Made by a program: the position numbers and the translations under genes. The notes beneath the pieces were generated by a model. The model searched no databases. It was not told the DNA's origin and saw only the letters and a program-made list of their open reading frames with translations. A stretch of DNA of 64,000 bases, taken from contig JAZQEI010000004.1 in the NCBI GenBank assembly GCA_045538935.1, positions 1-64,000 on the forward strand, read 5' to 3'. The stretch is from RGIG3013 sp045538935 (GTDB lineage Bacteria; Bacillota; Clostridia; Oscillospirales; Acutalibacteraceae). Shown here one piece after another: positions 30,702 through 38,046 of the stretch; the stretch's first letter is position 1; each line of letters starts with the position of its first letter.

Positions 30702-31340
30702 ATGTTCAGCGTAATTTTCGATATGGACGGAACTCTTTTAGACACCCAGCGCATTTTTATTGATGCTTGGAACTGTGCAGGTGATATGCAGGGAATAAAA
30801 AATCTGGGCGCACATATTCCAAACGTTTGCGGAATGGGTGAGCCTGCCTGGACTGCATATTTGGTAGAAAATTTTAAAAGTCTTGATATTTTAAAGTTTA
30901 AAACCGATGCTCACGCTTATATTGTAGACCATTTGGAAGTGAAATTCAAAAAAGGCGCAAAAGAGTTGCTTGAGTTTTTAAAACAAAACGGTATAAAAAC
31001 GGCCATTGCCTCGGGCTCGGCAACGCCGGTTGTTAAGCATCACTTAGGGGTTGTGGGAGCTAATGATTACTTTTTATCCGTTCTTGGCGGAGAGACCGTT
31101 ACAAACGGTAAGCCCGCACCCGATATTTTTCTTTTGGCTGCTGAGAAAATAGGCGCTAATCCTAAAGACTGCTTTGTAATAGAAGATTCTGAAAACGGAA
31201 TTGTGGCAGGGTACAGGGCAGGAATGAACTGTATAGGTGTTCCTGATATTGTGCAGTTTAAAGATGAAATAAAAGACAAATGCTATGCATATGTAGACTC
31301 GCTTTTAGATGTAATAGATATTTTTAAAAATTTAATTTAA
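30702..31340 (+). CDS. HAD-superfamily phosphatase / beta-phosphoglucomutase-like, 212 aa
   Basis: Subfamily IA HAD: motif I FDMDGTLLDTQ (D8, D10), small helical cap to about residue 80, motif II TAIASGSATPVV, motif III lysine in GKPAPDIFLLAAEKIG, and motif IV CFVIEDSENGIVAGYRAG. The last motif is that of beta-PGM and 2-deoxyglucose-6-phosphatase-type enzymes. The start codon follows the GH20 stop directly (AAAGGAG upstream), so it likely acts on the sugar phosphate from that pathway. Confidence 0.9.
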   Translation: MFSVIFDMDGTLLDTQRIFIDAWNCAGDMQGIKNLGAHIPNVCGMGEPAWTAYLVENFKSLDILKFKTDAHAYIVDHLEVKFKKGAKELLEFLKQNGIKTAIASGSATPVVKHHLGVVGANDYFLSVLGGETVTNGKPAPDIFLLAAEKIGANPKDCFVIEDSENGIVAGYRAGMNCIGVPDIVQFKDEIKDKCYAYVDSLLDVIDIFKNLI

Positions 31341-31349
31341 TAAAAAAAC

Positions 31350-31379
31350 AACCGCCAAGGCTTCATGCCTTGGCGGTTT
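31350..31379. terminator. Bidirectional terminator between convergent genes
   Basis: AACCGCCAAGGC / GCCTTGGCGGTT with A- and T-runs on both sides; serves the HAD gene and the minus-strand NhaC gene. Confidence 0.93.
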
Positions 31380-31398
31380 TAATTTAACATTATTTATT

Positions 31399-33015
31399 TT
31401 ACTTGTTTTTTGTTATTGCTTTAATAACAAGCAGAACGCCTATCATAAGGGCAATAGCGAGGGGAAGTAAAACGTATGCGCTCTGAACAAATGCTGCAAT
31501 TACATATACTACAAACGATGTTGCAGCAACTGTTATAGCATAAGGTAACTGAGTCGATACGTGGTTAACGTGGTTAGACTGGCTACCTGCAGAAGACATA
31601 ATTGTTGTGTCAGAAATAGGCGAGCAGTGGTCGCCGCAAACAGCACCTGCAAGGCAAGCCGAAACGCCTATTATTAAAAGCTCGCTTGACGGATCGAAGA
31701 TAGCGGTAACAATTGGAATAAGAATACCGAATGTGCCCCAAGATGTGCCTGTAGAAAAAGCAAGCACACAAGCAACTAAGAATATAATTGCCGGTAAGAA
31801 GTTTGCAAGACCCGCAGCGGCAGAGTCCATAAGAGCCTCAACAAATTCTGCAGCACCAAGTAAACCGGTCATGTTCTTAAGTGCAGTTGCAAAGGTTAAA
31901 ATTAAAATTGCGGGCACCATTGCAATAAAGCCCTTGGGAATGCATTCCATAGCCTCTTTAAATGTAACAACTCTTCTTATAATAAGGTAAACCATTGTAA
32001 CAATTAAAGCTACTAAAGCGCCCCACGGAAGACCTACTGTTGCGTCGGTATTGCCGAATGCAGTAACAAAGTCGTCACCTGCAAAGAATCCGCCAACATA
32101 AAGTAAACCTATAACCGATAAAACAACTAATACAATAACGGGTAAGATAAGATCAATAACTCTGCCTCTTGGGTTAGCATCATCGCTGTCTACAGAGTCA
32201 GCAAACTCTTCGCCGCCACTTGTAAACAAATCACCGTTGGCGGCATTTAGTTCGTGTAATTTCATTGGACCGTAATCGAACTTCATTAAAGTTAAGGCTA
32301 TTACAAATACTATCATAAGTAATGAATAGAAGTTGTAGGGAATAGCCTTTATAAATAACTCAATACCCGAAAAACCGGTACCCTCAGTAAATTCTGAAAC
32401 AGCAGCAGCCCAAGAAGAAACGGGGGCTATCATACAAATAGGGGCGGCGGTTGCGTCAATAATAAAAGCGAATTTTGCACGTGAGATTTTGTGGCTATCG
32501 GTAACAGGGCGCATAACGCTACCAACGGTTAAGCAGTTAAAGTAGTCGTCAATAAAGATTAAAACGCCAAGTGCAAAGGTAGCTAAAGCTGCGCCAACCC
32601 TTGTCTTAATATGTACCTTTGCCCAACGTCCGAACGCTGCCGAGCCGCCCGCCTTGTTTATAAGAGCAACAACTGAGCCTAAAATAACAAGGAAAATAAA
32701 GATACCGGCTGTACCAGATACGGCCGAGATTAAACCTTCATTAACTACGTTATCTAACGCTTTAACGGGGTTAAAGTCTGCCGAGAGCAAGCCGCCCAAA
32801 ACAATACCTATAAACAAAGAAGAATAAACTTCTTTAGTTATAAGTGCAAGGACGATAGCAACAATAGGCGGAACGAGTGCCCAATATGTTGCAAAAAATT
32901 TTGAGACTTCTTCTACAGCTTCGCCGTCTGTTGCAAATGCGGCTAAAGGCATTACGCATACCAAAGCCAGAACAAAGGCCGCAATTAGCAGATTTTTTTT
33001 GCTAAAAATTTTCAT
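31399..33015 (-). CDS. Na+/H+ antiporter NhaC-family protein with N-terminal signal-like segment, 538 aa
   Basis: Start at ATG 33015 after AAGGAGG; the longer frame has no RBS. Residues 1-25 (MKIFSKKNLLIAAFVLALVC.. then PLAAFATDG) look like a cleavable signal peptide, uncommon in NhaC. Then about 11 membrane segments. Family blocks: ALITKEVYSSLFIGIVLGGLL, FIDDYFNCLTVGSVMRPVTD, AAPICMIAPVSSWAAAVSE, FSTGTSWGTFGILIPIVTAIF and GDHCSPISDTTIMSSAG. These are shared by NhaC exchangers, which may swap Na+ for H+ or, in some members, move organic acids or amino acids. Monocistronic, minus strand. Confidence 0.92.
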   Translation of the reverse strand: MKIFSKKNLLIAAFVLALVCVMPLAAFATDGEAVEEVSKFFATYWALVPPIVAIVLALITKEVYSSLFIGIVLGGLLSADFNPVKALDNVVNEGLISAVSGTAGIFIFLVILGSVVALINKAGGSAAFGRWAKVHIKTRVGAALATFALGVLIFIDDYFNCLTVGSVMRPVTDSHKISRAKFAFIIDATAAPICMIAPVSSWAAAVSEFTEGTGFSGIELFIKAIPYNFYSLLMIVFVIALTLMKFDYGPMKLHELNAANGDLFTSGGEEFADSVDSDDANPRGRVIDLILPVIVLVVLSVIGLLYVGGFFAGDDFVTAFGNTDATVGLPWGALVALIVTMVYLIIRRVVTFKEAMECIPKGFIAMVPAILILTFATALKNMTGLLGAAEFVEALMDSAAAGLANFLPAIIFLVACVLAFSTGTSWGTFGILIPIVTAIFDPSSELLIIGVSACLAGAVCGDHCSPISDTTIMSSAGSQSNHVNHVSTQLPYAITVAATSFVVYVIAAFVQSAYVLLPLAIALMIGVLLVIKAITKNK

Positions 33016-33132
33016 GTTTTTCCTCCTTAAAGAAAAATAAAACAAAAGGCACAAGAACCAAAGAAGCCCCTATGCCAAAACGGCAGAAAACGAGCCGCAA
33101 AAAGTTTTACATTTCTTTTTTTTACAAGGTCA

Positions 33133-33161
33133 ATGTTACCATAGTAGACATATAGTGTCAA
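33133..33161 (-). promoter_or_regulatory. Promoter of the NhaC gene
   Basis: On the minus strand TTGACA (33161-33156), 17 bp, TAACAT (33138-33133) with extended TGG. It leaves a leader of about 110 nt in which I see no clear riboswitch fold. Confidence 0.65.
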
Positions 33162-33186
33162 CAATTTTTTACATAATATGTTAGTT

Positions 33187-33975
33187 TTAACCAAATAGAT
33201 TTAAAGCGTTTTTGTAAGCAATTTTTTCAAAATCGTTTTGGCTTAAACCTAAAGAGTTTAGCATTCTAAGTTCCATATCGGCGGTGTGCCACGGGCAGTC
33301 GGTACCGAATAGTATTTTATCACACCCATGCTTTTCAATTATTTTTTCTAAATAATACTTTGGCATTGATGCATAAGAAAATGCCGTATCAAAATAAATA
33401 TCGGTACCACATAGCTTTTCTAACACTTCTTCACTGCAGTTTAGCCCGCCCATATGAGCGGCAACAACCGGAGAATCAAACCAAGAAAAAGCTTTTAACA
33501 TGCTGTCGGGCATTGCTTTGTATGGCGGAGCAAATCCGTAATCCAGCCCGGCGTGAAAAACGGTAATAAGACCAAGAGAAGATATTTTTTTATATATTGG
33601 TTTTAACTTTTCGTCATCTACAAAAAAGCCTTGGTAGTCGGGGTGTAATTTTACGCCCATAAGGCCTAGTTCTTTTATGCGCTCAAGTTCTTCTAAGGCG
33701 TTTTCGGCAAATGGGAAAACAGAGCCAAATGCAATTATTTTAGGATCTTTGTTTATTTGGGCCGCAAAATCGTTTACGCTTTGCATTTGATGTGCATTTG
33801 TAGCAATACTAAGCACAACAGATTTGTCTACATTTGTATTGTGCATAACCTGCTTCAAACTGTTAAGAGTGCCATCAGTATGGTTCTTTAGCCCGCCGGA
33901 TACATGGGTTAATTTATCTATTGCTCCTTTTGCGATTTTATCCGGAAAACAATGAGTATGAAAATCTATAAGCAT
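33187..33975 (-). CDS. Amidohydrolase-family metallohydrolase (third copy in the window), 262 aa
   Basis: Start at ATG 33975; upstream in-frame starts would cross the AAAGG ribosome site. MLIDFHTHCFPDKIAKGAI is the metal motif, GVKLHPDYQGF and TVFHAGLDYGF the central barrel strands (His), VVAAHMGGLNCSEE (His), and ILFGTDCPWHTAD the last Asp. This is the PF04909 family again, but a different subfamily from the 18621/19759 pair and close to the common clostridial amidohydrolases of unknown substrate. It may belong with the esterase or stand alone. Confidence 0.88.
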   Translation of the reverse strand: MLIDFHTHCFPDKIAKGAIDKLTHVSGGLKNHTDGTLNSLKQVMHNTNVDKSVVLSIATNAHQMQSVNDFAAQINKDPKIIAFGSVFPFAENALEELERIKELGLMGVKLHPDYQGFFVDDEKLKPIYKKISSLGLITVFHAGLDYGFAPPYKAMPDSMLKAFSWFDSPVVAAHMGGLNCSEEVLEKLCGTDIYFDTAFSYASMPKYYLEKIIEKHGCDKILFGTDCPWHTADMELRMLNSLGLSQNDFEKIAYKNALNLFG

Positions 33976-34050
33976 ATAAAACACTAGCCTTTCTAACAAT
34001 TATTATAAACCTAAATAGTAACTTTTACAAATAAAATCTTTATTTTATGG

Positions 34051-34078
34051 TTGACAACCCTTGTATTTAAGATATAAA
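34051..34078 (+). promoter_or_regulatory. Promoter of the esterase gene
   Basis: TTGACA (34051-34056), 16 bp, TATAAA (34073-34078); RBS AAGGAGG follows. Confidence 0.7.
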
Positions 34079-34101
34079 ATCGTACAAAAGGAGGAATAAA
34101 A

Positions 34102-34746
34102 GTGTACACCAAACATACCTTTAAGTCCGATAAGTTTTTTAATTTCAACTACGTTCAGTATTTGCCTAAAGATTATGATCCTAATAAAAAATATCCGCTA
34201 GTATTCTTTTTGCACGGTGCGGGGGAACGCGGTGACGATTTAGATGTTGCGATGCGTAATGGATATATGAAACATGTGCGTGAGAGCGGAAAAGAATATC
34301 CGTTTATATTTATTGGTCCGCAATGCCCATTTGAAAAATATTGGGGCTGTTATACAGAATCGCTTTTGGGCTTTTTAGATTACATAATGCAAACTTTACC
34401 CATAGATGAGGACAGAGTTTATCTTACAGGTCTTAGCATGGGCGGTACGGGAACATTTATGCTTGCAATGGCGGCACCCGACCGTTTTGCAGCCTTAGCT
34501 CCTGTTTGCGGCACAGGTATTTATTGGCACGCTTGTGTTATAAGACATATACCTATATATATTTACCATGGTGACTGCGACGACATTGTACCGCTTTATG
34601 AATCTACAAATATGTTAAGAGCCCTTAACAGTGGCGGTGGTACCGCTAAAATAAAGGTTTTACATGGCGAAGGCCACGGGGCTTGGGAAGCGGCGTATTC
34701 AGATGATGAACTTTTAGAGTGGATGTTAAGCCAAAGAAGAAAGTAA
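34102..34746 (+). CDS. Alpha/beta-hydrolase esterase (PHB-depolymerase/carboxylesterase type), 214 aa
   Basis: Start is GTG 34102, eight bases after AAGGAGG. Oxyanion block LVFFLHGAGERGDDL, nucleophile elbow GLSMGGTGTFML (GxSxG), acid in IYHGDCDDIVP and catalytic His in HGEGHGAW. Resembles the small cytosolic esterases often seen with glycan catabolism genes (feruloyl or acetyl esterase-like). No signal peptide. Alone on its strand between minus-strand genes. Confidence 0.88.
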   Translation: MYTKHTFKSDKFFNFNYVQYLPKDYDPNKKYPLVFFLHGAGERGDDLDVAMRNGYMKHVRESGKEYPFIFIGPQCPFEKYWGCYTESLLGFLDYIMQTLPIDEDRVYLTGLSMGGTGTFMLAMAAPDRFAALAPVCGTGIYWHACVIRHIPIYIYHGDCDDIVPLYESTNMLRALNSGGGTAKIKVLHGEGHGAWEAAYSDDELLEWMLSQRRK

Positions 34747-34754
34747 AAAACAAA

Positions 34755-34784
34755 AGGACTTGAGAGGTGTTTCTCTCAAGTCCT
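34755..34784 (-). terminator. Terminator of the small membrane protein gene
   Basis: Stem AGGACTTGAGAG / CTCTCAAGTCCT; the T-run (34745-34754 read on the minus strand) follows on the minus side only. Confidence 0.75.
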
Positions 34785-34802
34785 AAAAAAGTTTTGTGGT
34801 AA

Positions 34803-35042
34803 TTATTTTACTATGCCACAGTAGTTTAGTACTGTTAAAACAATACCTGCAGTAACATAAAGCTCAACTACAGTGCCTGTTACATAGGTAACAAGACCAA
34901 CAAGTGGTAATCTTCCCAAAATGGCAAGCAATACACCAATAATTGCTGCCGCAACAACATAAATTACGATGTTTATTACTAAAGCTTTAACATCTGGCTT
35001 TTCTTTAAAAGAAAAAGGGAATATTTTTTTTAATGTATCCAA
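34803..35042 (-). CDS. Small membrane protein, 79 aa
   Basis: Start set at TTG 35042, eight bases after AAAGGAG; the longer frame reads through that site. After a basic N-terminus (LKKIFPFSFKEKPDVKA) come two hydrophobic segments, about residues 21-41 and 46-72, with a Gly/Thr-rich turn. Proteins of this shape (FPFSFK..VKALV) are frequent in Clostridia and have no assigned function. Single gene with its own terminator. Confidence 0.75.
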   Translation of the reverse strand: MDTLKKIFPFSFKEKPDVKALVINIVIYVVAAAIIGVLLAILGRLPLVGLVTYVTGTVVELYVTAGIVLTVLNYCGIVK

Positions 35043-35135
35043 TATAAAAACTCCTTTATATGTTTTTTTATATTTTAACATAAAACTACAAAAAATGCAA
35101 GTTTGTTAAGTCTATACTTTGTAGGAGGTGCCATT

Positions 35136-36014
35136 ATGCCCAAAAGTTATACATCTGTAAATGAATATAATTTTAAAAAATACGGCTGTAAGGTATATAA
35201 ACTTAGTATAAATGCAGGTTTTTCTTGTCCTAATCGTGATGGCACTTGCGGAAAAGACGGTTGTATTTTTTGTTCCGAGAGTGGCTCTGGCGAGTTCGCT
35301 GTAAGCGGTTCTGATATTTTAAATCAGCTTGAAAATGCCAAAAAAAGAGTAGAAAGCAAAATCAAAAGCGGCAAATATATAGCATACTTTCAAGCTTACA
35401 CAAACACCTATGCGCCAATAGAGGTGTTAAAAGAAAAATATTTAAAGGCAATAGAGCCAGATTATATAGTTGGCATTAGCATTGCAACTCGTCCCGACTG
35501 TTTGGGTTACGACGTAATAAATTTGCTTAATCAAATAAACAAAATTAAGCCCGTAACGGTAGAGCTGGGGTTTCAAACTTCTAACGAGCAAACTGCGGTT
35601 TATTTAAGACGCGGTTATAAAAACGATGTTTACAAAAAAGCGGTAGAAAATTTACGGGCCAAAAATATAGAGGTTGTAACCCATATAATATTAGGCTTAC
35701 CCGGTGAAAATGAACAAGATATGCTAAACACAACGCGCTTTGTTGTAGACTCTGGCAGTAATGGTGTTAAGTTTCATATGCTTTATGTATTGCGGGGTAC
35801 CGATTTAGCAACCGAATACGAGCAGGGCAAATTTAAGTGCTTAGAGTTAGAGGAATATGCTAATATTTTAAAGCAATGTATTAACATTTTGCCCCAAAAT
35901 GTAGTTGTACACCGAATAACAGGTGACGGTAAAAAGGCCGATTTAATAGCTCCAAAATGGTCAGAAAACAAAAAGAAAGTACTAAATTTTTTAAATAACG
36001 CTTTAAATCGTTGA
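35136..36014 (+). CDS. Radical SAM protein, TIGR01212/YhcC family, 292 aa
   Basis: Start at ATG 35136 after TAGGAGG. N-terminal KYGCKVYKLSINAGFSCPNRDG..GKDGCIFCSESGSG carries the family's Fe-S cysteines (C-x7-C-x2-C spacing, different from standard CxxxCxxC). Then FQAYTNTYAP, VGISIATRPDCL, LELGFQTSNEQTAVYLRRGY-like block and HIILGLPGENEQDML, HMLYVLRGT. The family resembles Elp3 without the acetyltransferase; role in RNA or protein modification is suspected but not shown. Confidence 0.92.
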   Translation: MPKSYTSVNEYNFKKYGCKVYKLSINAGFSCPNRDGTCGKDGCIFCSESGSGEFAVSGSDILNQLENAKKRVESKIKSGKYIAYFQAYTNTYAPIEVLKEKYLKAIEPDYIVGISIATRPDCLGYDVINLLNQINKIKPVTVELGFQTSNEQTAVYLRRGYKNDVYKKAVENLRAKNIEVVTHIILGLPGENEQDMLNTTRFVVDSGSNGVKFHMLYVLRGTDLATEYEQGKFKCLELEEYANILKQCINILPQNVVVHRITGDGKKADLIAPKWSENKKKVLNFLNNALNR

Positions 36015-36021
36015 ATTATGC

Positions 36022-36050
36022 TTGATTTATGGTAATATTTAGTGTAAAAT
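36022..36050 (+). promoter_or_regulatory. Promoter of the putP gene
   Basis: TTGATT (36022-36027), 17 bp, TAAAAT (36045-36050) with TG before it. Confidence 0.65.
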
Positions 36051-36089
36051 ATTTTTAATAGTTTGTTGAAATTTAAGGAGATGAAAATT

Positions 36090-37640
36090 TTGATTATTAA
36101 TGATTGGATAATATTAATAGCGATGGCACTTTATATGATTATGATGGTTGCTATTGGTGCTAGTATGTCTAAGAAAAACAAAACCTCAAGTGACTTTTAT
36201 CTTGGTGGCAGAAAATTAGGCCCTTTAGTAACCGCTATGAGTGCCGAAGCATCTGACATGAGCGGTTGGTTGCTTATGGGTCTGCCCGCAGTTGCGTTAA
36301 TGGGCGGTTTGGCAGAGGCGAGCTGGACAGCTATTGGTCTTGCTATTGGTACCTATATTAACTGGCTTATAGTAGCAAAAAGACTTAGAGTATATAGCCA
36401 TAAAATAGATGCCTTTACCTTGCCCGACTTCTTTACTCGCCGTTTTGGTGATAAGAGCCGTTTGCTTACAATAATTGCTGCTTTAATTATAGTGGTATTC
36501 TTTGTGCCCTATACAGCATCGGGATTTGCTGCATGCGGTAAACTCTTTGCGGGCTTCTTTGGTATGGATTATGTTTTAGCCATGGTGCTAAGTGCCGCAG
36601 TTATTATTATTTATTGCACACTCGGCGGCTTTTTGGCTGCTTCTACCACCGACTTTATTCAAAGTATAGTTATGACAATTGCTTTATTTGTAGTTATTGG
36701 CTTTACAGAGGGCCTTGCAGGTGGTTTTGGTACCGTAATTCAAAATGTTGCCGGCCTTAATGGCTACCTAGATTTATTCAAGGGCTTCTCGGTTGAAACT
36801 GCAACCACAGGCTCTTACGGTGCATTGCCCGTAGCATCTACTTTAGCTTGGGGCCTTGGATACTTTGGTATGCCTCATATTCTTTTAAGATTTATGGCTA
36901 TTGAAGATGAAAATAAATTAAAACTTTCCCGTAGAGTTGCAAGCGTTTGGGTTGTAATTTCTATGGGCGTTGCAGTGCTTATTGGTGTTATTGGTTACAC
37001 GCTTATGAAGAATGGTGTTTTACCGCAATATGCAAATGCTTCTGCTGCCGAAACAATTATAGTAGATATTGCCAAGGTTATGAGCCGTTACGGTTTTGTT
37101 CCTGCATTTGTTGGCGGTATAATTTTGGCTGGTATTTTGGCATCTACAATGTCCACAGCCGATTCTCAGTTACTTGCTGCAGCGTCTAGCATTTCACAGA
37201 ACTTAGCACAAGAAGCATTTGGAATTAAGCTTACACAAAAGAAATCCATGTGGCTTGCAAGAATATCGGTTATAGTAATTTCTATTATTGCCATATTCTT
37301 GGCGCTTGATGAAAAGAGTTCGGTATTTAAAATAGTATCGTTTGCTTGGGCTGGCTTTGGTGCCGCATTTGGCCCGGTTATGCTTTGCGCATTGTTCTGG
37401 AAGCGCACAACTGCCGCAGGTGCAATATCTGGTATGATATCGGGCGGCGTTATGATATTCTTCTGGAAGTTTGTTGTAAGAGATATTTTCGCAGGTACTG
37501 TATTAGATATCTACGAACTTTTACCCGCATTTATAATAGCTCTAATTGTAATAGTCGTTGTAAGCTTGCTTACCAAAAAGCCAAACGATGAAATTGTTGC
37601 AACCTTTGACGAGGTAGACGCTCTTATAAAGCAAAAGTAA
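36090..37640 (+). CDS. putP: Sodium/proline symporter (PutP family, SSS), 516 aa
   Basis: TTG 36090 is preferred, nine bases after TTAAGGAG; ATG 36081 touches the GGAG. About 13 membrane segments. SSS/PutP marks: SDFYLGGRKLGPLVTAMSAEASDMSGWLLMGLP (the DMSGWLL motif is that of PutP), GLAIGTYINWLIVAKRLRVYS, DAFTLPDFFTRRFGD, ASTMSTADSQLLAAASSIS (Na+ site). Takes up proline with sodium. Terminator follows directly. Confidence 0.93.
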   Translation: MIINDWIILIAMALYMIMMVAIGASMSKKNKTSSDFYLGGRKLGPLVTAMSAEASDMSGWLLMGLPAVALMGGLAEASWTAIGLAIGTYINWLIVAKRLRVYSHKIDAFTLPDFFTRRFGDKSRLLTIIAALIIVVFFVPYTASGFAACGKLFAGFFGMDYVLAMVLSAAVIIIYCTLGGFLAASTTDFIQSIVMTIALFVVIGFTEGLAGGFGTVIQNVAGLNGYLDLFKGFSVETATTGSYGALPVASTLAWGLGYFGMPHILLRFMAIEDENKLKLSRRVASVWVVISMGVAVLIGVIGYTLMKNGVLPQYANASAAETIIVDIAKVMSRYGFVPAFVGGIILAGILASTMSTADSQLLAAASSISQNLAQEAFGIKLTQKKSMWLARISVIVISIIAIFLALDEKSSVFKIVSFAWAGFGAAFGPVMLCALFWKRTTAAGAISGMISGGVMIFFWKFVVRDIFAGTVLDIYELLPAFIIALIVIVVVSLLTKKPNDEIVATFDEVDALIKQK

Positions 37641-37655
37641 GGCAAATAAAATTAT

Positions 37656-37687
37656 AAAAAGAGATGTGAATTTCACATCTCTTTTTT
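37656..37687. terminator. Terminator after putP
   Basis: AAAAAGAGATGTGA / TCACATCTCTTTTT. The inner part AGAGATGTGA is repeated in the terminator at 39585-39615. Confidence 0.9.
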
Positions 37688-37741
37688 CTTTACAAATAAG
37701 GGTATTTGTGTTAAAATAAAGCTTAAATAAAAGCGACGATT

Positions 37742-37945
37742 TTATTTATCTTCAATAAAAATGATGACTTCTTCAACCTTACAGTGTAAAATTGTGCAAA
37801 GGTCATTAAGGGTAACCGTGCTAATAGGACGGTTGTGCTTTAACCTGTCAATTAAGCTTCTGCTTATGCCGTAATTTGTTATTAATTTGTAAGTGGAAAT
37901 ATTTTTTTCTTTTAAAGTTTTATATAAAGGCTCATAAGAAATCAT
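37742..37945 (-). CDS. Small XRE-family HTH repressor, 67 aa
   Basis: Single HTH domain: PLYKTLKEKNISTYKLITNYG, ISRSLIDRLKHNRP, STVTLNDLCTILHCKVEEVI. Start at ATG 37945, preceded by GAGAGGTGA; the longer frame covers the RBS. Clear paralogue of the 3167-3376 protein (MISY start, IS..LI-RLK..N, L-C-IL-C). Again divergent from a lipoprotein gene (38047), with an inverted repeat across the neighbour's promoter. Confidence 0.88.
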   Translation of the reverse strand: MISYEPLYKTLKEKNISTYKLITNYGISRSLIDRLKHNRPISTVTLNDLCTILHCKVEEVIIFIEDK

Positions 37946-37978
37946 CAAATCACCTCTCATACAGTATCATAATTTATG

Positions 37979-38016
37979 CTCGTTTCCTTGACAATGCTCT
38001 ACAAAACGAGTATAAT
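37979..38016 (+). promoter_or_regulatory. Consensus promoter overlapped by an inverted repeat
   Basis: TTGACA (37988-37993), 17 bp, TATAAT (38011-38016): both boxes match consensus. CTCGTTT (37979-37985) and AAACGAG (38004-38010) flank the -35 and abut the -10, a good repressor site for the divergent XRE protein. Confidence 0.7.
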
Positions 38017-38046
38017 TATAAACAAAATAAGAAAGGCGGCGGTTTT

